A stretch of 64,000 bases of DNA from Deinandra increscens subsp. villosa (GCA_039602395.1 JBCNJP010000006.1:46834325-46898324); one strand, 5' to 3'. Positions 13,631 through 26,198 are shown, numbered from the stretch's first letter. Translations and numbers: made by a program. The notes: a model not told the origin generated them from the sequence alone.

Positions 13631-14985
13631 TGTCACACCCCCAAAATACCACTAACGGAGTTTATACCGTTAAGGGGCACGACTAGACCAGGATCCACAA
13701 CCATAGTTACAAATACTAAATGAATCAGGGTTAGTTCAAACACAAGTTATAAATAAAGTTTCAAATACAACGCAGCGGAAAATTAATTGTCTTTAGCACT
13801 AACCACGTGCTTTACATAAATGTTGTTTTAAATTCCCAAAATAGTTCAATTAAAATAAAGGTCTTCACGTGCCATGCCAACCCGCTCCGGATACTCCTTA
13901 GCGATCTGCAAAAGTTTAAACCACGCAAGTGTCAACCTAACGGTTGGTGAGTTCACAGTGGGCTTGTCATGCATTGGCCCGGTCTCATATTCATAATTCG
14001 CGTCAAGATGTACTTACAAAATATTTATTTGTGAAAAACAATGCTCGTATTTAATTCTCAGTTTATAAATGGTTTGTCCGTGACCACGTCATCGGGTATG
14101 TACTAGTTCCGTAAAGTTAAAGGACTCAACCGATATCGCGGGTAGCTAATCCGTTGTTCCATGCTCTAAGGAAGTTTGTACCAAAGCTGACTTATTTTGT
14201 GGGGGCCGAGCCATCCCGTACGGTGCGGACCAAGTCATCGCGGTTTCTGCCTCCCCCGTGTCCTCTCGGGACCACGTTCAAATAGGCTGATATTGTTCCT
14301 CCGTGCACTCCCCGTGCCACGGGGCGGAGTTTGTCAAACTCCAGTAGATCTACCCAACATCCCCTCGCTTTCACAAATTAATGGCACAATTAAGTTGAGG
14401 ACTTTTTAAGTTATAAGGCATCCTTAGAAAACATGTGATATCATATGGTTTAGACTTTAACCTACACTAGCCATATTAAAATGTTTTCAGTTTTGTTTCA
14501 AAAAGCAGTTTGATCAGAGTTCACAAGTGTTCCCATAAAACACTTCAGTTCATCAAGTGGGTGCCAAGCATCCCGGGTTCTCATGTTTATCAGTGAGGTG
14601 CCTAGCACTCTCGAGTTTATCAGCATTGTTTTCGTTAAGTTATTCTGTGTGGCCCATCGGACTCACGGTAAGCGGGTTAGTGACACTCACCTTTGGTTGC
14701 ACTGCTACTCTTCAAGTAATCCAAATATTGTTGTTTAACGAAGACCTAGAACACGTTTGGGTCTTAAGTATTAGTTTCGTGTCTAATCTTTACTTAACGT
14801 CACTATGGCCCATAACATAGCACGTTGCAACTATGACTCGACATACCGACACACGACACCAATGGTTGATCATAAACAAGGGTTCATATGAATCAGATTC
14901 AAGCATGTTTCATCATGGTATAATCATGTAAGTCATGGCATAACACTTAAGCAATTTTCACAAGTTTGGTTTTTAGGTCAGGTCT

Positions 14986-15295
14986 TAGTTTCGCTAGCAT
15001 AGTTTCGCTAGGCAGTTTCGCTAGGTGCACGGGCAGCACTTTCGCTAGGCAATGCCCGGTGACACAGTTTCGCTAGGCTAGTTTCGCCCGAAACTGCTGA
15101 CGCAGTTTCGCTAGCCTAGTTTCGCAGGGAAACTGGTTTGAACTTTCGTTCGGGTATTTTGCTCGATAGTTTCGCTCGAGCTGGTCTGGTCAGGTTACCG
15201 GCGACACTATAGTTTCGCTGGTCAGTGTCGCTGGAAGGAGATATAATTTCGCTACATAGTTTCGCCCAGAGAACACACAGTTTCGCTGGTCGCGA
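14986..15295. repeat. Clustered agtttcgct micro-repeats
   Basis: About fifteen copies or near-copies of the 9-mer agtttcgct are irregularly spaced over 300 bases, often extended to agtttcgctag or agtttcgctgg. A second patch lies at 15808-15925, on the other side of the LTR's TATA box. On the LTR's own strand the unit reads agcgaaact. Spacing is irregular, so this is not a simple tandem repeat. Confidence 0.85.
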
Positions 15296-15792
15296 AAAAC
15301 ATACGGATTTGCCTAAAAATCAACCTAACAGCTTCTGATCATACATGCAATTCATTATCTAGCATCCATAGGCATTTACCAACATAAATCAAGCAACTTT
15401 AACATGTTTAACAAGCATTTTGTCATCAAATCACCAAAAAGCACATTTTAACCTAAAAAGACCTATTCTAGCATAAATCATCATCATGGTTTGTTTTTAC
15501 ACGTAAAGTTTCTGACTTTAAGGTAGATCTATCATCCTAAAGCAACATATTAAGAGATCAAGTGATTTCATGTAGGTTTAGGCATGCTTTTAGGAGAAAT
15601 ACAAAGAAAACACATGAATGGTGGTTTTTGGAGACTCACGGTTTGATCTTAGGATCCGGATGAATGATCTTCAAGGCTGAGATCTTGGTAATCCCTTGTG
15701 ATCCTTAGCTGACCAGAAATCTCGAAGTAGGAGAGTGTGTGTGTGTTTGTTGTGTAATGAGGCAAATGAGGCTACTTAGGGTTTATTAAGTT

Positions 15793-15800
15793 TATTTATA
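15793..15800 (-). promoter_or_regulatory. Probable TATA box of the solo LTR
   Basis: On the minus strand TATAAATA sits in the context gatataaataaac, followed by a C/A-rich stretch (cacaacaaacacacacac) typical of a transcript start region. It lies about 390 bases from the LTR's 5' end, a plausible U3 length. Its activity is unknown. Confidence 0.55.
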
Positions 15801-16183
15801 TCAGGTGCCAGTTTCGCTGGCAGTTTCGCTGGCCAGGCGAAACTAGCTCTGGTCTCGTGACATTGGATTGTCTTAGCTGGCTACCGGGCGACACTATAGT
15901 TTCGCCCGTTAGTTTCGCTGGCTATCAAAACAGGTCAATTTTCACATAATCAAGTATTTACAATAAATCATGCTATTCACAATGATAAGTCATGTATTTA
16001 AATCATATTGCACATAAGGACAATCAATGATGAGCACATAACACATATGGGCGGGTTCGGTGATCAACCAAAGGTCGTGGACGTATTCGGCCTAGTTAAG
16101 CATTAGTTACTTAAGTTAACACTTATAACGTAACTAACGGGTTTGTCTAACGGAAGTTAACCTTGAAATTCTCGGGTGTCACA

Positions 16184-16188
16184 GAATA
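16184..16188. repeat. Target-site duplication, right copy (solo LTR)
   Basis: GAATA directly follows the terminal ...gtgtcaca of the solo LTR and matches 13626-13630 exactly. Confidence 0.9.
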
Positions 16189-16789
16189 CCTGACGGAGAA
16201 CTCTAACCGTTCTCCATCTTCTTTGAGCTTAAAAGGGTAATGTATAGTACCCGATTTGTTGTACATAGAGCACTGGTGCTTGTCATGATGAGGCAGCAAT
16301 GGTTGCACAAATCTTTTGCCATTGGTGTTGGTGCCAAATGTTCATGGCAATATCAATAGCCCTTTATTGCCCTTAGAGTCGATACTCTTTTCTTGGTACA
16401 TGGCTCCTTAACACGGTAGCAATCACCTATGACACACGAAGTGTCAATTGAGCATAATGCTATCAACTGGTCGAACTTTTTACTAAAGCACGCAGTATAT
16501 ACTAGTTATATAGTAGTGAAAAGGTATAAGCCCAGATACTCGTGGGGTAACCTAATTGAATCAGGTGATTCTGGTACCCTTTCATCTTAATGACATGACC
16601 CTGTGGAGAAGAACCTTGCATGGAGCTCTTCTCCATCTTGCAACAAAACATGCATATTGGGCTCTTCAAGACATAGAGTTTATGAAAGATTGTCAGAACA
16701 TTTTATGAGTTTGTTTCAACAAGATGAAAGTTGGTGTTATTTGATTTGTCATACTCAAGGACTGATTAAAGGGAGAATAGGATTCGTTT
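16189..16789. other. Unassigned sequence right of the solo LTR
   Basis: This continues the host sequence split by the solo LTR. I see no recognisable coding region. A 93-codon plus-strand ORF begins at 16603, but it runs into the Copia-C leader and has no family motif. I regard it as chance. Confidence 0.4.
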
Positions 16790-18051
16790 TCATTAGCCAT
16801 TATGAAATGATAAGAGAAGCACAATATATTAGTATTTTTGATGTAAAATTTTCTTATTATAAATTGGTAAGATTTTTTTTATAAGAAAATTGAGAATTCG
16901 ATTAGACAAGTTTACTTGAGACCACCAAATGAGCCTCAGGAGCAAATTTGCGTAACTAAACTGACAGCGGGTGCTAATTACGAAATCACGGTGTTGAACG
17001 ATACTCCAATGTCTCCACCTTGAAAGGTAGCCTAAACACCAAGTGCGGTGTTCAACGATACTCCAACACTGATGCGTCAGTAAATACGCTCCAAGCTTGA
17101 CTTGATTTTGGACGGCATGAACTATAAATTTACTATTACCAGATAGGGATATTAATTGCTTTTAATCTTGGTGATCGGTAGACATGAACGATAAACCCTA
17201 TCATCACTCGGGACACTAATTTTAAATAACCTATTCTATAAAATTACAACTAGGTTGTTGCGAGTTATGTAACCAGTTAAAACTTAATAAATGACTTATT
17301 CATTTTGATTGAGTTTTATAAATTCGAAAATTTCCAAAAACTCATTAAGGTGGTTACATTAAAATTTAGGTCAAGTTGTAAGGCTTTTAGAACTTGAAAC
17401 CTATTGATTGTATTCTTAGTTTTAAAAACATTTTAAAAGAATTTCGGTGTTTTAGTTGGTGATACCACTATTAAAACAAGCAACCAAAACAAGCAAAACG
17501 GATATGTATACGGCCATTAGGGTTTTGGTCTTGCTAGAGACTTTTAGCGAGACCAAATGGGTCACAGGACAAAAACAAAACAACCACAAGGTAGGCATCT
17601 TCATGTAGCGTGCATGTTCTGTAAGCTCCCACTGACCTCGAGACACCTTTTGACATCGATTGGATCTTCGGGTCTTCTTAATGACAAATTGTGCCAAAGT
17701 AGAACATTTCAAAAAAGAAACACTTAACTACAATTTTGAACCGAAAAACAAGTGGGCCAACCCAAAGCCTAAACTATTATGATAATTAGCCAAAACATGG
17801 GCCAAGCCATAACAGAAAAGTAATCACGCAACAGTCAAAACGGGGGTCTCGATGAATACATATAAAATACAATCAAAACAAATTGCAATTTAATTGGTCA
17901 AAATAAAGTTGACCTAAATGCAATTTAATTAAGCAACACAAATAAAATTAGATTCGCAACTTTCAGGCGTTTAACCTCAGTTTGCGAATCCACCGGTTTA
18001 AAATCGACCTGTTCCGATTTGCGCGTGGTAATCAAGGCTCTGATACCACAG
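16790..18051 (-). mobile_element. Copia-C internal leader (truncated element)
   Basis: This stretch aligns in outline with the leader of the complete Copia-A (34810-36003). Shared blocks include the tgagcctcaggagcaa segment, the repeated ggtgttgaa...actccaaca units, the gaacgataaaccc segment and a cggttt/tttgcg stretch before the primer site. No gag follows: homology to Copia-A fades near 16790, so the element is truncated on its 3' side. The non-coding leader is about 1.25 kb in both elements, long for a Copia. Confidence 0.75.
18036..18048 (-). other. Primer-binding site of Copia-C (tRNA-iMet type)
   Basis: On the minus strand the sequence is TGGTATCAGAGCC, complementary to the 3' end of plant initiator methionine tRNA, the usual Copia primer. 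It lies three bases inside the LTR boundary. Confidence 0.85.
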
Positions 18052-19273
18052 TGGTATTCGGGTCGCCTTGTGACATATTAAAATTTTTGCGTGACCGATA
18101 GAGTAATATTTTATAAAATAGTTTACCGAATTAATATATAATTAATTCTAAAACGCAGCGGAATAAAAAATATATATATAACAAATTATATATATATTGA
18201 AAACTAATTGATCAATTAACACAAATACCAGTACGCAACATGATCCGATTACCAAACACGCAAACACAGAAATAAATAAATAATTAATCTAAACTAATAG
18301 TGAGTTTAGATATACATTGGCGGTGTTGAACAAACGTTCGAGACACCGAGTTTCAATGAACGAAGCGCTAGGTTGAAACGGGACGAAACAAACCACTTTC
18401 GAGCTCAAACGGTTGTCGCGTATCGCGATGATTCTAGTGGTCCGGTGTCGCGTACGGTTACCGGACTGCGTTTATGACTCGTGGTCACTACGCGTCGTGA
18501 GAGTATGTCGTGACTGACACCGTGTCTCGCGAGACTACGAGATCAAACAGATTCAAATCTGATTGCAACCGGAGACGACGCACGGCGAAAGGCATTGGGC
18601 TCGCGTAGACAGGCGACGGTCATGCGACGACAGGCGAGCGGCGGTAGTGGCGGTGGGTGACGGCGGCGACGGCGACGGGTTTCACTGTGGTGATCGGAAG
18701 GTTTTTGCCGCGATGATTGGTGGCGAACTGAACAGCGGATCAGGGCGTACGAGGCGGCGATCTCTAGTCTATAAGGAGGTCTATGGGCGTTGACTGATGG
18801 AACACCCTGACTAACAACGTCCACGAAGATGTGCTGGGTCGAAGATGGCCACCAGAGAATGCGGTGGCAGTGATCGGCGTAGGGTTTCGTCGAGATGAAA
18901 AGGAAGAATTTTAATCATCTAATATGTATTAGATAGACCGGCCCCCTCGAATATTAATCCCAACTCGTACGCGAGCCCCCGAGACAATGTTAGTATAATT
19001 TTCACTAACGAATAACTCGGCCTTGAATATAAATAAAACCACTTCAATTTAAATATCATTCACCAATTATTATTAAGCTCGTTAATAATAATATTATTGA
19101 TTATAAATTATTTATAACTAGTATAAATAATTTATATATAATCAAACGTTTTCGTTTCCTTTACCGGTTAACTAGTAAGCGGGTTTAGAGTCCGTTACAC
19201 CCGGTTTAACTCTTACGGGTTGTAACCGAGTCGGGTTCAAGATTTGTCGGGTCAGGACATACAATATCCAACA
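18052..19273 (-). mobile_element. 5' LTR of the truncated Copia-C
   Basis: The 1,222-base LTR runs on the minus strand from TGTTGG at 19273 to ...ATACCA at 18052, next to the primer site. It shares its layout with the Copia-A LTRs: a GC-rich segment (18560-18780 here), a segment near the 5' end with cttacgggtt and gtcgggtcaggaca, and AT-rich flanks. A 93-codon arginine/proline-rich ORF spans the GC-rich part on the minus strand, as a proline-rich ORF does in Copia-A. The matching 3' LTR is absent from the window, and no target duplication could be checked. Confidence 0.75.
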
Positions 19274-19400
19274 GAGCCGCCCTTCTTTGATGTGGATATC
19301 ACAGCCGCAAACCCTCCTGCTGACAGAGATTCTATCGTGGTTACTCTGAGTGCATCTCGTCCTCCTTCTTCGTGCGTACACTAGAGTCAGTTTTCTTCAC
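19274..19400. other. Short unassigned junction sequence
   Basis: About 125 bases lie between the Copia-C LTR and the Copia-B RT fragment. On the minus strand the RT reading meets a TAA just after FFLGL and then continues about 20 codons without resembling Copia RT. I cannot assign the rest. Confidence 0.35.
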
Positions 19401-19581
19401 TTAAAGCCCCAAGAAGAAACTGAGTTCTCCCATTGAGCTCATCTCGAACTTCGCTTGCATAAGAACCTCAAACTCCTTGCAAAGAGCAGAACTGTATGAA
19501 CCAAAGATGATGTCATCCACATAAATTTGAACCATCAACATGTCTTCACCAACTTTCTTGATGAACAGTGTTTTGTCAATT
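19401..19581 (-). pseudogene. Copia-B reverse transcriptase, part after the LINE-3 insertion
   Basis: The minus-strand reading begins IDKTLFIKKVGED and continues MVQIYVDDIIFGS to ELSFFLGL. It contains the YVDD catalytic box of Ty1/copia reverse transcriptase and a sequence typical of SIRE-like elements. It is the direct continuation of the RT at 45329-45555, which stops at the same IDKTL codons. The two pieces are separated by the 25.7-kb LINE-3 insertion and joined by an 18-base target duplication. A TAA follows FFLGL, and the rest of RT, RNase H and the 3' LTR are missing here. Confidence 0.88.
19564..19581. repeat. Target-site duplication of LINE-3, left copy
   Basis: AACAGTGTTTTGTCAATT is identical to 45329-45346, 25.7 kb away. 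The 18-base length is typical of LINE target-primed insertion. It lies within Copia-B RT codons on both sides. Confidence 0.93.
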
Positions 19582-20938
19582 TTGTTTAGGCAAAGCACGA
19601 CAAAATAAATAAAGAAACCAAAAAAAGTACAAGGGAAGCACACACTTAAACCATTAGGTTGGACAATTCCAAACCTTAACAGATAAGTGAGCATAAAAAG
19701 ACCATACAACTAACCTATCAACCAAAATACAACTACCGTATGAATTTACCATACTGTAACTAAAACAATACATACAAAGGCAACACATTTGTTATCAGCA
19801 GCCAAAGTGCAAGTGATTTCCATAACAACCGAACAATCTTCATAGAATGGCCTCTTCTTTGATACAATATCTTCAATCTTCCAACCAAATCAGCCCAAAA
19901 ACATTGTCAGCATTCTTCCTAAACTAGCAACATATGAACCAGTTATCCCGTAATGCCAAGAAATTAAACCAGTCCAATACCGAAGCATTCCACAATAGCA
20001 CCCTCAGATCCAAATCAGAGTCACTATCTAACTTCATTCTAACAATCCTCAAAATAGAACTGCTGTAAAAAATAATAGCACATAGGACTAGCGACCTCAT
20101 ATTTTCATCAGTGTTAACACTATCAAAATTCCACCTTGACTAAATTTTCTTGCCAAAAAAATAACAAATTTCAGTCCCAAAATGACTTATCCAGCACACA
20201 ATTTGCCAAAAACCAAGGCCAAGAAACTCAACAATCACTTTGCATAAACTCCACATATGTCTCTAATGGGATCAATAACCTGCCAACACTGAAGTAAACA
20301 CACCAGGGACTCCAAGACCACATGCACCAGCCAACATTTTTATACTTTGAGTGAATGATATCCTTCTCAAGATCCCCTAACTCTATATCCTTACTGCATC
20401 TGCTGCCAAACACTTTATACCAGTCCATATTCATATTAACAACCCATCTAAATATCCAGAAGCCAAAATCTCTAAACAGAATCCAAAAAACACCCATCTG
20501 TCCCCAAACATCAGAAATGAACCCTAAGTCAAAAATATATAGTGACTCCTACCTTTAGACCAGCAACATCCATAATTCTTGCATTTACCAACATAAGTAC
20601 TCATATTAAGCCTCCAAACAACAACAGTACTAAGATCAATCATATCAGCTCTCAAACTGCTTCTACACTCCCTCCCACCCATCCAGAAAATGCAACAGAT
20701 GCAGCAAATATTACTCTCTTTAAACTTCTCACAGTACCAACCCAACATCATAACAAAACCCATAACTTCCCCACCCCACCTCCAAGTGGAGGAAAGAATC
20801 CAAAAAAGAAAATCAAAAAAGGCTGACTCAAAAAGATGGAAAACAGGGATCAGGCATTAGAGACTGGTTCTACAAATATAAAATTTAGGGGTAGAGAATA
20901 ATGTCCTAAAAGCCCTAGTGCCAACCAACCTTATCTAT
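19582..20938 (-). mobile_element. LINE-3, 3' terminal non-coding segment
   Basis: By the target duplications this is the 3' end of LINE-3, separated from the rest by LINE-1. The minus strand is rich in G and T and has no recognisable protein. Short ORFs at 20228-20497 and 20524-20763 lack motifs. No clear poly(A) tail is visible at 19582; the minus strand ends ...cctaaacaaa. A motif ttctacaaatataaa at about 20864 recurs at about 26690 in the other part of this 3' region, suggesting an internal duplication or two LINE copies. Together with 26347-26950 this would make a 3' region of nearly 2 kb, unusually long. Confidence 0.55.
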
Positions 20939-21092
20939 TTTTCTTTTTCTTTTTTTGGGTACGAAACAAGTAGTATGGAAGAACCCATACTAATTCATAC
21001 TTGGGACATGCCCCACAGTATGTAAACCAAAATAAAACCAGAAACAAACACAACCACCTAGCACAAAAACTAGGAAAACAAAAGCCAAAACG

Positions 21093-24000
21093 CTAAGTGG
21101 TTCTACTCAATCCAACATGATCGCCATTAGCCTTCCACACATCCAGGATTTGCACCACTCTAGGAGTCTTCTTCCACTGTAAGCCAAGTAACTGATGTCG
21201 AACCACCTCAGTAATCAGCCAAGCCAAAGCATCAGGGGGTCTAGCATGGTTATTGAAAATCCTACCATTCCTCTCCTGCCAGACATAGTAGGCAGCAACA
21301 TGAACCACCAGTTTATCAACCACAAACTGCAACGAGCGCAACGGCTTGTTCACTAAATACTCATTAATATCGGCCCAGCTATTAGAGACCGAACCCATAC
21401 TAGTGTACTTACGAACCAAACTCCAAACCTGAGAAGAATATTCACTTTAAAGAATAGGTGAGCATGAAAATTGAAGTTGTTATAGCATAAAAGGCAGCGC
21501 ATCATATTCATATTCTTTCAGTGAGAAAGATCCCACCCCAGAATCTTATCCTGGGTCAATAACCGCTCTCGCATAATCAGCCACACAATAAAAGCATGCC
21601 GGGGGACACTTTGAGCAAACCAGACAAATCTAGTCCACGAGACAACCCCTTGGCGGACACGGGTAACATCCCACACCCTAGTGGATGAGAAATCATGTAA
21701 AGTACCATCAATCCTCCAAAGCATCCTATCCCTTGACCCAATTACAGATTAACGTTGACAGTCTCAATGAGAACCGGATACAGATCCCACCAGACCGTAG
21801 GCCAAAGCCAGCCATTAACACCATGTATATCAGCCACCCTCGCAGAGGAGGTAAAGCCGGCTGAAAAAAAAACACGCGGGGAGATATACCTACAAAGAGG
21901 ACCAGATTCGGTCCACTTGTCAAACCAAGCCGAAGTGTTATTCCCGTCACCCACCAACGACCACATATAAGAACGGATAAGGGACTGGATATATAAAATC
22001 TTCCTCCAACTCCAGCAACAGACAGAAGGGCACTTGATATCCCAAAAGTTCCTGTTTTTAACACGGTAAGCCATAATCCACGAAACCCATAAAGGCTCCC
22101 GTTTAGACACAATGCTCCATATGTGATAGGACATCAAAGCCCTACTCATATCAGCAATACATCTTATGTCAAGGCCCCCCTCAGACTTAGGAGCACACAC
22201 ATGCAACCAAGCCACCTTAGCCATCCCTTTTTTGAAAACTCCTTGGTTCCACAAAAAATCCCTCATTTTCTTCTCCAGAAGAGTAATCGTATGAGCCGGG
22301 AGAATGAAAACAGAAGACCAATAAATATGGAATGAAGACAGAACAGAGATAAGCTGGACTCTACCATCAAAGGAAAGAAACCGATTCTTCCAGCTAGTAA
22401 TGCGTTGCTCAAGTTTCTCCACCAAGACAGCATAATTATTGGACTTGAGCCTAGAAGAGATTAGCGGGACCCCCAGATAACGCACAGGAAGGGAATCCTC
22501 CACCATATTTAAAACCCTCAAAATCCCACCTTTCACCATTTCAGGAACATTGCTGAAAAACATAGAGCTCTTCTGAGGGCTAGGAACAAAGCCAGACAAC
22601 CTAGAAAACAAGCTCAACGATGGGGATATAACTTTTGCAGAGTTCACATCCCCCTTAGAGAAGATAAAGAGATCATCCGCAAAACACAAATTAATAATCT
22701 TTAGCTTCTCACACTGATTATGAAATCTGAAAGAAGAATCAATCGCAGAAGCATGCTGGAAGATGCGAGATAAGATTTCCATAACCAGAGTAAACAGGTA
22801 AGGGGACAACGGGTCACCTTGCCCCAGACCCCGTTTCCCCCGAAAAAACCATAGATATTGCCATTGACACCAATGGAATAGGAAGGGGTAGAAACACACG
22901 TCATTATCTAGTGCACCATCTTATGATGAAATCCAAACCCCTTCAAGATCGTCTCAAGAAAATGCCAATCAACCGTGTCATAGGCTTTCTGAATATCAAT
23001 TTTGAAAGCACACCGAGGCGGCCCCACAGACCTATGATAATTATGCATGAGCTCTTGGGTTAGCAGAATATTATCAGAAATCTTCCTCCTAGGGATAAAC
23101 GCAGACTGATTAATGTCCACAATCTTAGAAAGGTCATACTTGATCATATCAGCCACGATCTTGCTAATACATTTATAAACCACATTAAAACAAGAGATAG
23201 GCCGGTAATCATTAATTCTCAATGGGGTAGGCACTTTGGGAACAAGCGCCACAATCGTATGGTTTAATTCATTAAGTAACTTGCTCGTGACAAAGAAATC
23301 TCGAACAGCACCACACACCTGAGCACCAACAATAGACCACGCCTTTTTAAAAAGAAAGTCGTGTACCCATCAGGACCCTGGGCTTTATTATCATCCATTT
23401 GAAATATCGCATTGCGAATCTCTTTGTCCAGCACCGGCCTAACAATATAGTCAGCCGACTGAGCATCAAGATTTTTATCAAACAATACCGGAGAAACCAA
23501 CAAATCGCCATCTCCCGGGCTGCCAAGGAAACCTTTATAATGTTTCACGAAAACCATCGGAACATCATCACCCTCGAAAAGCTTGCCCCCATGTCAGAAT
23601 TAACATTTATGCGACTAGAGTGATTTTTGGTTTTAAGCGACGCATGGAAGAAGGCAGAATTTGAATCTCCTGTGGCCAACTAGTGAACCTTAGACTTCTG
23701 CTTGAGAAAAGACTCTTCATCCAACGAAATAGCACAAAAATCAGCCATGCATCAAGCTTCATCATCTCTTAATCGATCATCACCCGGGTTTTTATCAAGA
23801 GCTCTCTGAATGTCATCAAGGCTTTTACATAATTCCTCCACCTTGGTATGTAAATTACCTTGATTATAGAGCAGTTTACGTAAAGGATGTTTAAAGAGTT
23901 TAAGCTTCTTGGCAATACAGAATTAAGGAACCCCTTGAATATTAACATTCCACACATCATCCACCGCTTTTAAGAATCCCGGCTTTGTGGTTAAAAAATT

Positions 24001-24753
24001 AGAAAACTTGAATGGTCTCGCCTTCTTTGAATTAGCCGACAGGAGCCGTAACACGCAAGGACAATGGTCATAGATCCTATACGGCTGGAACACAGCACAA
24101 GCCACCGGAAAAGCATCCGTGAAGTGAATGTTGCCCATCACCCTGTCAATCTTCTTGAAAACACCACTACCCGTCTTCGGTTTTTGACTCCACGTATAAT
24201 GCAAACCAGAACTATTAATATCAAACAATCCCAGTTGATCAACACACTCCTTAAAGTCACGCATACCAATATCAATGCCCGAAGAACCAACCACCTTATC
24301 ATCACTATTCAGAGCAGAGTTGAAATCCCCCATAACCACCCAAGCTCTATCTTTAATGAACACATGATGTTTACAAAGGTCACGCCAAAGGATTCTCCTC
24401 TTAATATAATAATTATCCGCATATACAATGGAGGAAAAAAACATTTTCCTAGAGTCTTTGCACACCACTTGAACATGCATAACTTGATCCGTTTGAGCAA
24501 TACACATTACGTCAAAAACACCCGGATCCCATCCCAAAATGATACGAGCCCCCTTTGTACATATACCCCCATTCGACGTCCAATCTCAACCCATAAAAAT
24601 ACCCTTACAAACTTTAAATAACTTGCCCACATTCACATGCGATTCCAGGATAGCAAATATACTTAGATTATTTTCCTTTAAAACATGGCGAACTTCTTTT
24701 TGTTTCAGAGGACGGTTCAATCCCCTAACATTCCATAAAGCGATGCTAATCAT
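21093..24753 (-). pseudogene. LINE-1 ORF2: endonuclease-reverse transcriptase, broken
   Basis: The start ATG is at 24753, reading MISIALWNVRGLN, and overlaps the ORF1 stop. In order: apurinic-type endonuclease with WNVRG, LESHV, GDFNSAL and HYTWSQKP (24753 to about 24000); a linker; reverse transcriptase with QGPDGY, LVPKV, AFIPRRKISDNILLTQE, FKIDIQKAYDTVDW, GQGDPLSPYLF and the catalytic FADD (in CFADDLF, about 22690); a zinc-knuckle region with cysteines and histidines near 21500; and a C-terminal domain with VWQERNGRIFNNH ending at 21093. The protein would copy LINE RNA at nicked nuclear DNA. Breaks include a TGG-to-TGA stop near 24584 and frameshifts near 23900, 23300, 22900 and 21720. Confidence 0.9.
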
Positions 24754-26198
24754 TGGGAACCATTGATAGAAGGAGTGCTTGCCCTTGTTTAGTGTTAGTA
24801 GTTCCTGAAACCATGAATTCCTCAGTTTCATTATAAACCTCCACAACATCGTCTTCCTCATCCTCTACCCGACTACTAGATGCCCCAGAATAAGACAAAT
24901 CAGATTGCACTTGGCCTTTTTCAAACCCCACATCCTCATCTTCATCTCTTAACACCCCAAAAGAATTTGAGGTACCAATAGTATCATCCTTCTTTGAAGT
25001 AGATTTGTTATTCGCATGCACTCTTAAAGAGATTGCTCTATATTTAAACTTCTGCTTAACTTTAGTTAGTATTGTAACTGGCTTACTAGCTACCTGTTTC
25101 CCTTTCGGCTCAACAAAACCATCATCATCCACCCTTGGAACGGCCGACTTTTTCTTTTGCTTAGGGCATTTAGTATGATTATGCCCAAACACACAACAAT
25201 GTCGACACCTGGGAGGTTGCCACTCGTACTCCACACCCACCGACTCGGTAATGAACACATCATCTTCAAGGTCCGGAATAGCAATTTTGACCGTTTGCAG
25301 AAAATCCTGATCAACCGATATTTCAAAAAGCGCCCTCGCATAACTACTTCTCCCCCACCCATTTAAACACATTGAGGCAGTGAAAGAATCAAGCATCTTA
25401 CTCTTACCCACTTTAGTAGCTAGAAGACTTAACCCATCATCCATAAATGCAGCCGAAGGAACATTATGTAACTTTACCCAAACTGACACAGCCTTAATGT
25501 CATCTTTTTTTAGCTGCGTGGTCGGTGTACAAACATTAAGGAACATCGACCTATTCTTTATTAACCAAGGACCACCCTCTAAAGCATCAATCATTCCCTT
25601 TTTATCCGAGAATATAAAAAAGAAGAAATTGTTGGCATCCATCATTACCTTAGGCAATCCAAAGTTTCTTCCAAGTTTGCTTAACATAGTAGTCAACCAC
25701 TGGGAACGCTATTCTATCCCCTAGGAGGTAACCATAGAGAGTAAAGGATAATTTAGCATTAACAGAACGAACCGAATCCTTGGGTAAGACAATATCTGCC
25801 CATCTCTAGTAGCTTCCGATATCAGAGAATGAAAATTAACAGTCTTGTTGTTATTAAGAAGCTACGAGGGGGGGGGGGGCAACTGGATCATGAGCCTTCA
25901 TCAAAGGTTTGCTCGGCGCATCCCTAATCACGGGATGGCCAGCCTCAAGAGCTGCATGTTCCGTAACAGTAGGTTCAGACATATTCCTTTTCGAATCCAG
26001 CACCACATGAGGAGACTTATCCACCTGACACGAAGGGTTGAACGCGACACTTTTAGGTTTATCATCTTTCACCGTCCCTGAGTTATTTTTCAGAATTCCA
26101 CGTACCGACAGCGTCATACCATAAATATTTTTCAGCCGACTAAACGAGGAGGATCCCTTGCCAATCGGAAGACGTTGACCTGGCGTATTACACGCCAT
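24746..26198 (-). pseudogene. LINE-1 ORF1: gag-like RNA-binding protein, broken
   Basis: The start MACNTPGQRLPIG at 26198 gives an N-terminal part to about 25854. The rest (25696 to 24746) has a DUF4283-like domain (MIDALEGGPWLIKNRSMF, VWVKLHNVPSAAF, GRSSYARALFEIS) and then a CCHC-type knuckle (CRHCCVFGHNHTKC). The C-terminal part is charged and ends VPND. Plant L1 ORF1 proteins of this type bind element RNA. The frame is lost between 25854 and 25700, where a 12-base G run lies at 25868-25879. The stop codon overlaps the ORF2 start by eight bases. Confidence 0.88.

Larger units (their letters stand above)
13631..16183 (-). mobile_element. Solo LTR, probably of a Ty3/gypsy (Tekay-like) element
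   Basis: This 2,553-base block has TG...CA ends (left tgtcacaccc, right gggtgtcaca) and is flanked by a perfect GAATA duplication. No coding region lies inside, which is what remains after recombination between the two LTRs of an element. Minus-strand orientation is chosen because that strand carries a TATA box at 15793-15800 and because it begins TGTGACACCCGA, a start I associate with Tekay-type Gypsy LTRs. The family assignment is from memory; the solo-LTR structure is directly visible. Two patches of repeated agtttcgct lie inside. Confidence 0.88.

Noticed and set aside
16603..16884. 93-codon plus-strand ORF
   Set aside because: It runs into a non-coding Copia leader on the other strand and has no family motif.
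24064..24621. 185-codon plus-strand ORF
   Set aside because: It is the antisense shadow of the LINE-1 endonuclease. The same holds for 28067-28609, 38271-38744 and 37419-37913.
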